Shown: one piece after another, positions 19,177 through 28,500 of the stretch | Layout: each line of letters opens with the position of its first letter | Numbering within the stretch: position 1 is the stretch's first letter | Assembly (NCBI RefSeq): GCF_000320365.1 | Contig: NZ_ANIN01000001.1 | Location: forward strand, 248,001 to 312,000 | DNA from: Moraxella macacae 0408225 | Lineage (GTDB): Bacteria; Pseudomonadota; Gammaproteobacteria; Pseudomonadales; Moraxellaceae | Reading direction: 5' to 3' | Length of the DNA: 64,000 nt | Made by a program: the position numbers and the translations under genes | Notes under the pieces: generated by a model | What the model was told of the DNA's origin: nothing | The model's database searches: none | Seen by the model: only the letters and a program-made list of their open reading frames with translations

Positions 19177-20670
19177 ATGAATCAACCCACTCCAAAACAG
19201 CTTTTAGTAGACGGCTATGAGATTGTTATCGGTCTTGAAATTCATTGCCAATTAAACACCAATAGCAAAATTTTCTCCCCTGCTGCCACCAAATTTGGAC
19301 AAGAGCCAAACACTCAAGCCAACATCATTGATTTGGCATTACCCGGCGTTTTGCCAGTGCTTAATAAAGAAGTGGTGGCAAAGGCAATCATGTTTGGACT
19401 TGGTGTCAACGCCAAAATTGGTATGCTAAACGCTTTTGATCGCAAAAACTACTTTTACCCAGATTTGCCAAAAGGCTACCAAATCAGCCAAATGGCTCAC
19501 CCCATTGTGGGCGAAGGTTACATTGACATCGTCGTCAACGAAGGCGAAAAAAACGAATACACCAAACGCATTGGCATCACCCGTGCCCATTTAGAAGAAG
19601 ACGCAGGCAAATCCGTCCATGATGCGGTGCCACACATGACGGGCATTGATTTAAACCGAGCTGGCACGCCGCTGATTGAGATTGTCTCTGAACCTGACAT
19701 GCGTTCTGCGGCCGAAGCGGTCGCTTACGTCAAGGCGATTCACCAACTGGTAACCTGGCTTGGCATTTCTGATGCCATCATGGCGGAAGGTTCGTTTCGC
19801 GCCGATTGTAACGTCTCGGTGCGTAAACCCAATGAACCCCTTGGCACACGCAATGAATTAAAAAATCTAAACTCGTTTCGCTTTATTGAAATGGCAATCA
19901 ACGCAGAAATTGAACGCCAAATTGATGTCATTGAAGACGGCGGTAAAGTTATCCAAGCCACTCGCCTATATGACCCTGCCACCAACACCACAAAAGCGAT
20001 GCGCAGCAAAGAAGAAGCCCACGATTACCGCTACTTTCCAGATCCTGATTTGTTGCCTGTGCAGATTGAAGAGGCTGATTTTCACGCAATTAACGCCAGC
20101 ATGCCAGAGCTTCCCGTCGCGCGTCGCAAGCGGTTTATGAGTGAATTTGGTTTATCTGAATACGACAGCCGCATTTTGACTGCAAGCCGTGAATTGGCAG
20201 ACTTTTTTGAACAAGTGGTGCAAAAAGTTGGCAAAGCCCACGCCAAAATCTGTGCCAACTGGGTGATGGGTGATTTGTTAGGTGCGTTAAACAAAGATGA
20301 AAAAACCATTACAGAATCCCCAATCAGCGTTGCCCAATTTGCTCAATTGATTGAACGCATCACCGACAACACTTTATCCGGCAAACTTGCCAAACAAGCC
20401 TTTGTTGCCCTATTTGCAGGTGAAGGCGGCGATACTGACAATGCAGTGGATAACATCATTCGTGATAAAGGCTTAAAACAAGAAACCGATACCGGGGCGA
20501 TTCAAGCGATGGTTGAAGAAGTGTTAAAAAACAACCAAGCGATGGTTGATGAATACAAAGGCGGTAAAGAAAAAGCCTTTAATGGGCTTGTCGGTCAAGT
20601 GATGAAAGCATCAAAAGGCAAGGCAAATCCCGCTCAAGTCAATGAATTGTTAAAAAAATTGCTTGGCTAG
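19177..20670 (+). CDS. gatB: Aspartyl/glutamyl-tRNA amidotransferase subunit B
   Basis: 497 residues. GatB binds the misacylated tRNA and performs the kinase-like activation. Visible are [38 protein letters not shown], the HLEEDAGKS motif, the ALLDYNRAG-type region ([19 protein letters not shown]), RADCNVSVR and the C-terminal YqeY-like tail ([20 protein letters not shown]). Last gene of the gat block, followed by the hairpin at 20682-20757. Confidence 0.96.
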   Translation: MNQPTPKQLLVDGYEIVIGLEIHCQLNTNSKIFSPAATKFGQEPNTQANIIDLALPGVLPVLNKEVVAKAIMFGLGVNAKIGMLNAFDRKNYFYPDLPKGYQISQMAHPIVGEGYIDIVVNEGEKNEYTKRIGITRAHLEEDAGKSVHDAVPHMTGIDLNRAGTPLIEIVSEPDMRSAAEAVAYVKAIHQLVTWLGISDAIMAEGSFRADCNVSVRKPNEPLGTRNELKNLNSFRFIEMAINAEIERQIDVIEDGGKVIQATRLYDPATNTTKAMRSKEEAHDYRYFPDPDLLPVQIEEADFHAINASMPELPVARRKRFMSEFGLSEYDSRILTASRELADFFEQVVQKVGKAHAKICANWVMGDLLGALNKDEKTITESPISVAQFAQLIERITDNTLSGKLAKQAFVALFAGEGGDTDNAVDNIIRDKGLKQETDTGAIQAMVEEVLKNNQAMVDEYKGGKEKAFNGLVGQVMKASKGKANPAQVNELLKKLLG

Positions 20671-20681
20671 GTTTTGCTAAT

Positions 20682-20757
20682 AAGTGTATTTTTGCCCGAA
20701 CATGCTTTAATGTAACAAATTATTGCATTGTTTGGGCAAAAATTTATTGATACACTT
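20682..20757. terminator. Large bidirectional hairpin between gatB and tehA-like gene
   Basis: AAGTGTAT (20682-20689) pairs with ATACACTT (20750-20757), and inside it TTTTTGCCC.AA pairs with TT.GGGCAAAAA (20689-20700 and 20731-20742), continuing to ATGC/GCAT. It separates convergent genes and has T-runs on both strands. Confidence 0.65.
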
Positions 20758-20759
20758 GA

Positions 20760-21758
20760 TCATACCGATTTTTCAACTGGCGCGATTTTGAAAAACTTAC
20801 CTTGCCAAACGTGCAACAGCGCATAGCCCATTAAAATCAGCATCGCAAGGTTGGCAAATACAAATACCGCCATGCCAAATTCTTTAAACGCAGGGCTTTT
20901 GTAAAACAGCATCGCGCCGTTTGCCATAGAAGCCAGACCAAATGAAAAGCTCCAAAAGCTGGCGTCAATGCCTTTGTGGGCAATCCACGGCAACAGGCGC
21001 AGCAAAAACAGCAGTTGCAAAAAGCCATAACCCCAGAGCATTTTGACGAAAAAGTCCACTTCGCCAGTGATGGATAAATACGATGCCGCGCCAACAAAGG
21101 CAGGGGCTAAAATGACGCCCAAACTGGCGCGCAATTTTTCGTTAATTTCGGTGGTGCGCAAGTGTTGCAATAACACGGGTTCAAAAATCAGCCACGCAAA
21201 TAGCCCCGCGCCAAAAAACAGTTGTCCGATGTCTTTGTAACCAATAAGTGCCAACGCGCTCGCGCTGGTGAAATTGGCGGCGACGGCTGGCAGGTAAAAC
21301 GGTGGCAAAGTTGAGGTTTGGGTGAAGGTGTCGCCGCGCCACAGCGTGCCGATGCGCCATGTGCCGTATGCCAATTGGCTAATCACGCCGATTAAAATAA
21401 ACGCCGTGCCAAGCCCATGCATGTAGTCAATGCCGCTTTTGCCCCATAACACCATCAGTTCGCCCATCACCATGATGGTAATGGGAATGAGCGACAATAG
21501 GGCAAATCGCACAGGGCAGCGCAATTCGTCCAAAAAATGCGCAGGGCAATGTATGGCTTTGTAAACGTAAATGGCTAAAAACAGCGTCCAAGTGGCAAAG
21601 GAAAGCCCGCCCAGCGTGAAACTGGCGGCGTGGCTTAACTCAAATACGCTTTCGGCGCGATACCAAGCAATGGCTAGCGCGCCCAAACCCAGCGGCACGG
21701 CAAAATAGGAGGCAGGTAACACGGTGCAGCGTTCTAAAAATAGGCGTTTGTCGGTCAT
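20760..21758 (-). CDS. TDT/SLAC1-family transporter (TehA-like)
   Basis: 332 residues from the Met at 21758 (a start at 21803 would add 15). About ten predicted membrane helices; the opening ERCTVLPASYFAVPLGLGAL and GLGTAFILIGVISQLAYGTW fit the tellurite-resistance/dicarboxylate transporter family, whose members include TehA and plant SLAC1 anion channels. Composition is unlike its neighbours: 69 of 120 bases are G or C in 21301-21420, with many GCG and CGC codons, which suggests recent acquisition. No TehB partner is adjacent. The substrate is unknown. Confidence 0.85.
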   Translation of the reverse strand: MTDKRLFLERCTVLPASYFAVPLGLGALAIAWYRAESVFELSHAASFTLGGLSFATWTLFLAIYVYKAIHCPAHFLDELRCPVRFALLSLIPITIMVMGELMVLWGKSGIDYMHGLGTAFILIGVISQLAYGTWRIGTLWRGDTFTQTSTLPPFYLPAVAANFTSASALALIGYKDIGQLFFGAGLFAWLIFEPVLLQHLRTTEINEKLRASLGVILAPAFVGAASYLSITGEVDFFVKMLWGYGFLQLLFLLRLLPWIAHKGIDASFWSFSFGLASMANGAMLFYKSPAFKEFGMAVFVFANLAMLILMGYALLHVWQGKFFKIAPVEKSV

Positions 21759-21872
21759 GGCGGTATCTTTACGGTAGTTTTTGGGGAAAACTTCAGAGGG
21801 CATAGGTTTACAATGTACAAAACTTTATGCACATTGCAAAACAATATTAAGATTAACTAACATTACAATAAA

Positions 21873-22412
21873 TCAATCATCGGTGTGGAATAACAAAAAC
21901 AACTCCACCACATTTTTTTCAATAGCAGATGCCATCTGTGCCATCGTAGCCGGATTGTCCATCAGTTGTTTCATGTCAGCTTCTTCTTCATCAATGCCAC
22001 TAAACAGCACCATTGGCAAGGTCAACATAGCCACATCTTCTTCGGTATGACTATCAGCAAACCAGTCATCAGCCTCATCATCACTGGCATACATCGCATC
22101 TACAAAACCCACCGCCCACTCACCAATATCCGAATCAACAATATCATTATAATCGGTATCATCAATATCAAAGGGCAACTCAATGGTTTGTTCATCTTGA
22201 AGAGTGGCTTGTAATTCTTCGCGCCATTGTGTGATTGCGTGCAAAATCGCAGGTTTTACTTGTTTTTCGTTGCCCTCAAACAACAACGATTGCCAATTAT
22301 TTAACGATTTTGCGACAACCGATGCGGTCAAAAAACCATGCGTAGCAAGGCTTGACAACCCAAATTCATTGTCATCACTGTCTAAAAAATCAATCAAATC
22401 ATCAAAATTCAT
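21873..22412 (-). CDS. UPF0149 / YgfB-like protein
   Basis: 179 residues, acidic. The pattern DIGEWAVGFVDAMYA with a long C-terminal helical part (MKQLMDNPATMAQMASAIE) fits the YecA/YgfB group (UPF0149). YgfB-type proteins are small cytosolic proteins; in Pseudomonas YgfB affects ampDh3 expression, but that role should not be assumed here. The ATG at 22412 is preferred because AGGA then lies 6 bases upstream; an ATG two codons earlier abuts it. Confidence 0.7.
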   Translation of the reverse strand: MNFDDLIDFLDSDDNEFGLSSLATHGFLTASVVAKSLNNWQSLLFEGNEKQVKPAILHAITQWREELQATLQDEQTIELPFDIDDTDYNDIVDSDIGEWAVGFVDAMYASDDEADDWFADSHTEEDVAMLTLPMVLFSGIDEEEADMKQLMDNPATMAQMASAIEKNVVELFLLFHTDD

Positions 22413-22445
22413 CACCATTCCTAACAGTTTTCATTCTTAAAGGTT

Positions 22446-22673
22446 TTAAAACTCATCATCTAAATCGTCTAAGTCGTCCAAATCATCTAAATCATCGTCA
22501 AAGCTATCACGCAAAGAACGCTCCAGACGTTTTTCTGCCAAAAAGTTGTCAATCAAGCGCCGTTTTTCCAAACTACTGCCACGGCGCGATGTGTCATCAT
22601 CTGCCAAACGTGCATCTTCATCGTCATCAAAACTGTCATCTTCAAAACTGTCATCAATATCCGGATCAGCCAT
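22446..22673 (-). CDS. Small acidic PA3496-like protein
   Basis: 75 residues from the ATG at 22673, which has a strong AAAGGAG 5 bases upstream; an earlier Met in the frame has no such site. It is very acidic, with one basic helix (RRLIDNFLAEKRLERSL) that resembles the conserved core of PA3496-family proteins. The tail is a run of DDL repeats (DDLDDLDDLDDLDDEF) encoded by 9-base DNA repeats (about 22447-22500). It lies 33 bases upstream of the YgfB-like gene on the same strand, probably co-transcribed. Confidence 0.7.
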   Translation of the reverse strand: MADPDIDDSFEDDSFDDDEDARLADDDTSRRGSSLEKRRLIDNFLAEKRLERSLRDSFDDDLDDLDDLDDLDDEF

Positions 22674-22773
22674 ATAAGCTCCTTTTGCACATATTGAAAA
22701 ATTCAAAAAAATAATGCGGTTTATAAATTATTTTTTAAAAAATGTCAATCTTTATATTGATAAAGTCAAAAAA

Positions 22774-24279
22774 TTATTCCTGATTGTTAATCTGGTAACG
22801 CTCCGCTTGATAACGTTCGGCACTGGTTAAAATATCGTCGCGTTTTTGAATCAGCTCTTTCATAAAGCTCTGTGAAAGTCCGCTATACCAACGCATTTCA
22901 CGCTCTTTAACAGTGCGTGGGTGAATTTGTTGTTTCATTTGGATTTGTTGCTCCAAAGTTTTTAGCATAAATTGTGGGTATAAAATCAGCAAACTGTCAT
23001 CTTTGCCATGATTGTTCATCAGCCGATGTACATCGTCAAATTGTTGTGCCATACCCACGCCTGCCAACATTGGCAAAGCAAAACGCGATAATTCACGGTG
23101 CTTTTCATACACCACTTGGTTTAAAATCAACACAAGTTTAGACAATAAAACCGCGGTTAATGCCACTTTGTCAGCTTGTCCTGTCAAATGCAGCACCGCT
23201 CCATGTTTGTCAAAATGAGGCAATTCTTTTAACTCTACGCCTTTGCTGTATTGATTTAGCATTGACGAATTTGGACTTAATAGGCTATCACACGCACGCA
23301 ACAACAACTGTTCGCACAAATGCAAATACGGCTTGGCAGTATCAGGCGTTAGCCGTTCTAATAACTGAAATTCATCAAAAAACCGAATTTGAATGGCGAG
23401 GGTTTGCTGTTGATTGCTATTTGGCGTGTCATAGGTTTTGGGCGTGTCATTGGGTGCTTGCACGGTGGCATTGTCTTTATTTATATTGTCTTTATTTATA
23501 TTGTCTTTATTTATATTGTCATTATGCACATTGTTATTATGCACATTGTCATCATTTGGCATAGACTGATCTTGTTCTACTGGCATTGATGACACTGACG
23601 GATTTGCTTGACGATTTTTTTGCAAATATTGTTGAATGGTGGTTTTTGGATTTTCGTTCAGTTTCGTGTCTACTTTTTGTTCGCTATTTTGTTGTTGTGC
23701 TAAAGTCTCATTTGTAACGTTTTGTCTAAAATTACCGCCTTGACGTGCCATTGCCAAACGCTGTTGTACTTTTTCACCAAGTTCGTCCATTTGATCTTGA
23801 GTTGGACGTGCCACATAACCATAAATTAACCACAAAAACAAATGCAATACCGCCGAACCCAGCATAAACAGCCATTGCTGCCCCAAAATCTCCCCATTAG
23901 ACAGAGCTTTCATTGTTACGCTTACATGTCCAATTTGTTGGTTGTCTTGAATAACCAGTTTGTCAATCACTTGTCCAACATCATTTTGCGACTGCCCCGT
24001 TTGCACCAAGGTTTGTTGGTTGTTATCGGTAATTATCAATTTGGCAATATCACTGTCCACTTGGTAGCGGTTTGCCAACACACTTAAACTGATGCGATCT
24101 TGATTGCCAATAGCAACAAGGGCTTCTTTGCTCAATTGCTCTACGATTTTTTCGCCTTTGTCAGTTTGATAATCATAACGCTGTTTTTCCACACTTAGCA
24201 TAATAACCAACAAATGTAGACAAAAACTTACCAATAACACAATGGCAAAAATGCCCTGACGGGGTGCAAGATGACTCAT
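22774..24279 (-). CDS. Smp/AhpA-like membrane protein divergent from serB
   Basis: 501 residues. One membrane helix at about 9-29, a periplasmic part, a second helix (FMLGSAVLHLFLWLIYGYV, near 138-157), then a long low-complexity cytoplasmic linker and a folded C-terminal region. A divergent position next to serB and the two-helix start match the Smp (YtjB) proteins coded beside serB in enterobacteria, though the C-terminal domain here is larger. The linker has tandem NINKD repeats from a 15-base DNA unit (23470-23544). Function unknown. Confidence 0.6.
   Translation of the reverse strand: MSHLAPRQGIFAIVLLVSFCLHLLVIMLSVEKQRYDYQTDKGEKIVEQLSKEALVAIGNQDRISLSVLANRYQVDSDIAKLIITDNNQQTLVQTGQSQNDVGQVIDKLVIQDNQQIGHVSVTMKALSNGEILGQQWLFMLGSAVLHLFLWLIYGYVARPTQDQMDELGEKVQQRLAMARQGGNFRQNVTNETLAQQQNSEQKVDTKLNENPKTTIQQYLQKNRQANPSVSSMPVEQDQSMPNDDNVHNNNVHNDNINKDNINKDNINKDNATVQAPNDTPKTYDTPNSNQQQTLAIQIRFFDEFQLLERLTPDTAKPYLHLCEQLLLRACDSLLSPNSSMLNQYSKGVELKELPHFDKHGAVLHLTGQADKVALTAVLLSKLVLILNQVVYEKHRELSRFALPMLAGVGMAQQFDDVHRLMNNHGKDDSLLILYPQFMLKTLEQQIQMKQQIHPRTVKEREMRWYSGLSQSFMKELIQKRDDILTSAERYQAERYQINNQE
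23470..23544. repeat. 15-base coding tandem repeat in the Smp-like gene
   Basis: attgtctttatttat is exact at 23470-23484, 23485-23499 and 23500-23514, then two degenerate copies follow to 23544. The unit is a multiple of three and encodes NINKD-type repeats, so copy number can vary without breaking the frame. Confidence 0.9.
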
Positions 24280-24352
24280 AAATTTAAAACTTTCTTTTGT
24301 GAAAAATAAATGCTACATTATGATGTTATTTGCTTTATCAAACAAGAGAAAA

Positions 24353-25366
24353 ATGGACATGAATACAAATTTTTTTGCAAAAATGGCTAAAATTGAGCCA
24401 AATTGTTGGGTTTTAACTCTGTCTGCTGCCAAATTTGAATTTGGCGTGTTATACCAAATTCAACAAATCCTTGCTAAAAACTATCCAACTTTACGCCTAA
24501 TCAGCCAACATACATTGACAACTGTACTCGATTGGCAACAAAACTTAACCGATAACCAAACAAAACCACAAGCAGAACAAATCAGCCCTGTTACCACTTT
24601 GCAATGGTATGTTAGCGTTGCCAAACAAGATTTGGCTAATTTTCAAAAAAACCTCAAACAATTGTTTAACACCGCATCGTTTAACCAAATAGACATTCAT
24701 GCCATGCCCTTAAACCAACAACAAAAAACACACAAACTTGTGTTGTTTGACATGGATTCAACCTTGATTGAACAAGAGGTGATTGTAGAACTTGCCAAAA
24801 AAGCAGGGGTTGGCGAACAAGTAGACCTCATTACAAATGAGGCTATGCGTGGTGAAATTGATTTTGATGCAAGTTTTGTTAAACGCGTGGCTTTGTTAAA
24901 AGGTTTAGACATCAGGGTACTGGACGAAATTATTGCCCAAAATTTAAGTTTTAGCCTTGGAGCAAAATATTTAATTGATCGGTTAAAACAAGCCAATTAT
25001 CATGTGGTATTGGTATCAGGTGGGTTTACTTATTTTGCAAACTATGTTAAGGATTATTTAGGCATTGATGAGGTTTTTGCCAATGAGTTAGATATCCAAA
25101 ATGGTAAATTGACAGGCAAGATCACCACGCCCATTGTCAATGGGGCAAAAAAAGCCGAAATTTTGCAACAAGTCGCCAAACGCTTGGGTATTGATTTGGC
25201 GGAAACGGTGGCAATTGGTGATGGGGCAAATGACATACCCATGTTACAACTTGCAGATATTGGCATTGCCTATCGTGCCAAACCAATTGTACAAGAGCAG
25301 GCGGATTTTGCGATCAATATAACAGGCTTAGATGGCGTGTTGGCAGTGCTTGGATTGGCAGGCTAA
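24353..25366 (+). CDS. serB: Phosphoserine phosphatase SerB
   Basis: 337 residues from ATG 24353 (AAGAGA upstream); the frame is open 18 codons further back. HAD phosphatase for the last step of serine synthesis. Motif I is LFDMDSTLIEQE (nucleophile Asp in DMDST), motif II VLVSGGFTYFA, motif III/IV GDGANDIPMLQLADIGIAY. The N-terminal 115 residues form the less conserved ACT-like domain. Single gene, divergent from the Smp-like gene, with a terminator directly after the stop. Confidence 0.95.
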   Translation: MDMNTNFFAKMAKIEPNCWVLTLSAAKFEFGVLYQIQQILAKNYPTLRLISQHTLTTVLDWQQNLTDNQTKPQAEQISPVTTLQWYVSVAKQDLANFQKNLKQLFNTASFNQIDIHAMPLNQQQKTHKLVLFDMDSTLIEQEVIVELAKKAGVGEQVDLITNEAMRGEIDFDASFVKRVALLKGLDIRVLDEIIAQNLSFSLGAKYLIDRLKQANYHVVLVSGGFTYFANYVKDYLGIDEVFANELDIQNGKLTGKITTPIVNGAKKAEILQQVAKRLGIDLAETVAIGDGANDIPMLQLADIGIAYRAKPIVQEQADFAINITGLDGVLAVLGLAG

Positions 25367-25390
25367 ATAAGGGGTTAGCTCCCTTATTTT
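25366..25390 (+). terminator. Terminator after serB
   Basis: AATAAGGG and CCCTTATT (25366-25373 and 25381-25388) form an 8-pair hairpin followed by TT. It begins at the serB stop and is symmetrical enough to serve convergent proS. A duplicated tttttacagtccgat word follows. Confidence 0.7.
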
Positions 25391-25419
25391 AACAGCCAAT
25401 TTTTTACAGTCCGATTTTT

Positions 25420-27171
25420 TTACAGCCCGATTTTTGCCAAAACTTCATTGCGTGTTAACATCTGCTTTTCACCATCGGCACGATACACATATTCATAAGT
25501 AACAGCACCCGTTTCATCGATATTTTTTTCAGAAATGACAATGCGATGCGGAATGCCTATCAGCTCCAAATCAGCAAATTTTACCCCCACACGTTCATCA
25601 CGATCATCTAAAATCACATCAACGCCTTGATTTTTTAGATCATGATACAGATCCTGTGCCAATTGCAGGGCTTTATCACCTTTTTGTTCAAGAGCGTCTT
25701 TGATTTTGCCTTTCACCATAGGCACAATTGCCACATCAAATGGAGCAAGGCTTTCGCCTGTTGAACTGATCTTCCAAATAATGCCTTTATCATCATGGTT
25801 TTGTTCAATGGCGGCCGCCACAATACGCGTTACGCCAATGCCATAACAGCCCATCATGGCAATCGCAGGCTTGCCATCTTCACCCATAACTGCACAATTC
25901 ATCGCTTTGGCGTATTTATCACCCAACTGAAAAATATGTCCAACTTCAATACCACGTCGAATCTGCAATTTGCCTTGCCCATCTGGACTTAAATCACCCT
26001 CCACCACATTGCGAATATCAGCAACAGCGCTAATTTTGGCATCACGCTCCCAGTTTACTCCAGTTGTGTGAAAACCCGGTCTGTTTGCACCACTGACAAA
26101 ATCCGCCAAAACCGAAGCACTTCGATCCACAATAACAGGCATGTTTAAATCAAATACACCAATATAACCTTTGTGCAAGCCGGCGTTTTTCATAGCTTCT
26201 TCGCTTGCCATGGTTAAAGGAGTTTTAACTTGTGGCAATTTTTCTGCTTTAATTTCGTTTAAGGTATGATCGCCACGCAAAACAAGGGCAACAAGGGTTG
26301 AATTTCCCTTATCATCAACCCCTTCCACAATTAACGTTTTCACCGTTTTTGACAAAGGCAAATTTAAATGTTCTGCTACTTGTTCACAAGTTGGCATGTT
26401 TGGTGTGGCAACATCGGTTTTATCGGCCGTTGGCATTGGACGCGTGTCATAACAAATCGCCTCGGCAAGTTCAATGTTTGCTGCATAATCCGATGTATCA
26501 GAAAACACAATGTCATCTTCGCCACTATTGGCAAGCACCTGAAACTCATGCGAGGCAAAACCGCCAATTGAGCCAGTATCCGCCTGCACCGCACGAAAAT
26601 CCAAGCCTAAGCGCGTAAAAATATTGCTATACGCACGGTACATATCGTCATAGGTTTTTTGGAGCGACGCCTGATTAATGTGAAACGAGTACGCATCTTT
26701 CATAATAAATTCACGCGAACGCATAACACCAAAACGTGGCCGAATTTCATCACGAAATTTGGTCTGAATTTGATAGTAACATTGTGGCAATTGCTTATAG
26801 CTTTTTAATAAATTGCGCGCTATGTCAGTGATAACCTCCTCGTGCGTTGACCCCAGCACAAAATCACGATCATGACGATCTTTAAAACGCAACAATTCTG
26901 GCCCATAATCCTCCCACCGCCCGGACTCTTGCCACAGTTCTGCTGACTGCACCACAGGCATAAGCAATTCTTGGCTGTTAATCGCGTTCATCTCTTCGCG
27001 GATAATTTTTTCCACTTTTTGCAAAACTTTTAAACCCATTGGCAACCAGCTATACAGCCCTGAGGCAGATTTTTTAATCAAACCTGCACGGAGCATAAGC
27101 TTAGCAGATGCCACATCAGCATCGCTTGGCGTTTGTTTTAATGTAGCAAAGGTAAGTTGACTGGCTTTCAT
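25420..27171 (-). CDS. proS: Prolyl-tRNA synthetase
   Basis: 583 residues, bacterial type with the inserted YbaK-like editing domain (about residues 225-405). Class II motifs are present: motif 2 region [22 protein letters not shown] and motif 3 in [12 protein letters not shown], plus the C-terminal anticodon domain ([18 protein letters not shown]). ATG at 27171 with AAGGTG upstream. Its leader carries a strong intrinsic terminator at 27202-27230 that could control its expression. Confidence 0.97.
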   Translation of the reverse strand: MKASQLTFATLKQTPSDADVASAKLMLRAGLIKKSASGLYSWLPMGLKVLQKVEKIIREEMNAINSQELLMPVVQSAELWQESGRWEDYGPELLRFKDRHDRDFVLGSTHEEVITDIARNLLKSYKQLPQCYYQIQTKFRDEIRPRFGVMRSREFIMKDAYSFHINQASLQKTYDDMYRAYSNIFTRLGLDFRAVQADTGSIGGFASHEFQVLANSGEDDIVFSDTSDYAANIELAEAICYDTRPMPTADKTDVATPNMPTCEQVAEHLNLPLSKTVKTLIVEGVDDKGNSTLVALVLRGDHTLNEIKAEKLPQVKTPLTMASEEAMKNAGLHKGYIGVFDLNMPVIVDRSASVLADFVSGANRPGFHTTGVNWERDAKISAVADIRNVVEGDLSPDGQGKLQIRRGIEVGHIFQLGDKYAKAMNCAVMGEDGKPAIAMMGCYGIGVTRIVAAAIEQNHDDKGIIWKISSTGESLAPFDVAIVPMVKGKIKDALEQKGDKALQLAQDLYHDLKNQGVDVILDDRDERVGVKFADLELIGIPHRIVISEKNIDETGAVTYEYVYRADGEKQMLTRNEVLAKIGL

Positions 27172-27201
27172 ATCGCACCTTAATGTAACAATCGTTAAAA
27201 T

Positions 27202-27230
27202 AAAAAGCCAAACCGAAGTTTGACTTTTTT
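27202..27230 (-). terminator. Intrinsic terminator in the proS leader
   Basis: On the minus strand GTCAAAC-TTCG-GTTTGGC forms a 7-pair stem closed by a canonical C(UUCG)G tetraloop, followed by TTTTTATTTT. It lies downstream of the predicted proS promoter and 30 bases before the proS ATG, so it would truncate proS transcripts unless read through. On the plus strand nothing needs terminating here. Confidence 0.75.
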
Positions 27231-27326
27231 AAATTAGAGAATTTAAAGAATACTTGTAATTAAACTTGTAATGAAAAATTAAACTTGTAATTAAATCTTA
27301 TTGAATTTTATACTATATCCATAAAC

Positions 27327-27355
27327 ATTATAACAAAAATTATCGCATTTGACAA
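27327..27355 (-). promoter_or_regulatory. Predicted sigma-70 promoter for proS
   Basis: On the minus strand TTGTCA (complement of 27350-27355) and a perfect TATAAT (complement of 27327-27332) are separated by 17 bases. Predicted start near 27320, giving a leader of about 150 bases. Confidence 0.6.
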
Positions 27356-27551
27356 ATTTTTATACGCCAATTTTAAACAAAAAAACCCATAAAATTTTTA
27401 CATTTTAAATCAATTAGTTAAAATAAACGTTACAAAAAACCTCATTGAAAATCAAAAATTTAAAACCATAACATACTTATATTCTTATATTTTATCCTTT
27501 TTATCATCAAACAATTTATCATCAAACAAACATCACACAAAAGGGTTTTCA

Positions 27552-28211
27552 ATGACAAACAAGCAACCTATAATTAAAACCAACGCCGAAAAACGTCTAT
27601 TTTGGGTATCGGTGATTTTATTTGCATTGTTATCAGCACTGATGGTCGGTTTTTACACTTACCAAAAAAATACCGAAGCCAAAATTGATGTATTAACCAC
27701 CGATGGCGTCATCAGCAAAATCCAAAGCCTAAACCGGCTGCAAACCGTTGTATATAACGTCGATACCGTCATCACCGCCCAAAAACAAGGCAACTGGTAT
27801 ACCCTTTGGCAAGACGAGCAAAAGGGGCTTTTTGTTGCACATGGACGCGTACAAGCCGGCATAGACTTAAACCAGTTAACCGCCGAAAACATCGCAATTA
27901 CACCACTGGATAAAAACAACCCCACACAATCGGTAACAATTACCCTACCGCCCGCCCAAGTGTTTGAAACCTATCTTGACAACATTGAAGTGTACGACAT
28001 TCAAACAGGCGTGTTTGGCATGATAGACATTGATCCGCAGATTTTCTCCCAAGCTCAAGCCCAAGGCAAAGCACAAGTATTAAAAACCGCTTGCAAATCC
28101 GACATGCTAAAACTTGCCACCGACAACGCCCAAAAACAAGTGGCAGCCTTGTTTGCACTTGCCAATGTAAACGTTACCGTCAGCGTCAACCCACCAAAAA
28201 GTTGTGGCTAA
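27552..28211 (+). CDS. DUF4230-family membrane-anchored protein
   Basis: 219 residues: one N-terminal membrane helix (about 14-36) and an extracytoplasmic domain with the DUF4230 pattern (KIQSLNRLQTVVYNVDTVI, then LFVAHGRVQAGIDLNQL, ITLPPAQVF and VYDIQTGVF). The family is widespread and uncharacterised. ATG 27552 has AAAGGG upstream. It stands alone, followed by an AT-rich hairpin at 28275-28318. Confidence 0.8.
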   Translation: MTNKQPIIKTNAEKRLFWVSVILFALLSALMVGFYTYQKNTEAKIDVLTTDGVISKIQSLNRLQTVVYNVDTVITAQKQGNWYTLWQDEQKGLFVAHGRVQAGIDLNQLTAENIAITPLDKNNPTQSVTITLPPAQVFETYLDNIEVYDIQTGVFGMIDIDPQIFSQAQAQGKAQVLKTACKSDMLKLATDNAQKQVAALFALANVNVTVSVNPPKSCG

Positions 28212-28274
28212 ATTTTATAGTTGTTAACCAGATACTTATTAAAAAAATTTAACAATTTGACTGATTATTGATCA

Positions 28275-28318
28275 GATTATTAATCAAAATTAACATTCAA
28301 ATTAATAATCAGTTGTTT
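28275..28318 (+). terminator. AT-rich hairpin after the DUF4230 gene
   Basis: GATTATTAAT (28275-28284) pairs exactly with ATTAATAATC (28301-28310), followed by a T-rich stretch. All stem pairs but two are A-T, so strength is doubtful. Confidence 0.4.
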
Positions 28319-28500
28319 TTTGGTTAAGCCTTACGCATTTTTGTAACATTTTTTTATTTTTTTGGTATGAAAGGTTATTTTTATAGGCTTTGTAGTCTAC
28401 CTTATTGATAAAAATCTTGTTAAAATTTATGTCATAAATTTCGGTAGTACTTTTGCAACATTTATCTTGACATGAATCAAATTACAGATAAAAGGAATGT

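Larger units (their letters stand above)
27172..27551. promoter_or_regulatory. 380-base divergent region between proS and DUF4230 gene
   Basis: AT-rich. The left part is the proS leader (promoter about 27327-27355, terminator 27202-27230). Between them are three copies of acttgtaat-like words (27253-27295). To the right I see only AT-rich sequence with small duplications (tatcatcaaacaa twice, about 27501-27530) and AAGGG before the 27552 start. No ORF is supported. Confidence 0.6.

Noticed and set aside
22352-22714. 120-codon plus-strand frame rich in His, Gln and Leu
   Set aside because: Mirror of the acidic Asp-rich tail of the PA3496-like gene on the other strand.
27231-27326. Possible leader peptide or T-box riboswitch upstream of proS
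   Set aside because: No ATG or proline-rich short frame is seen on the minus strand, and I cannot find a T-box consensus; only the terminator and promoter are supported.
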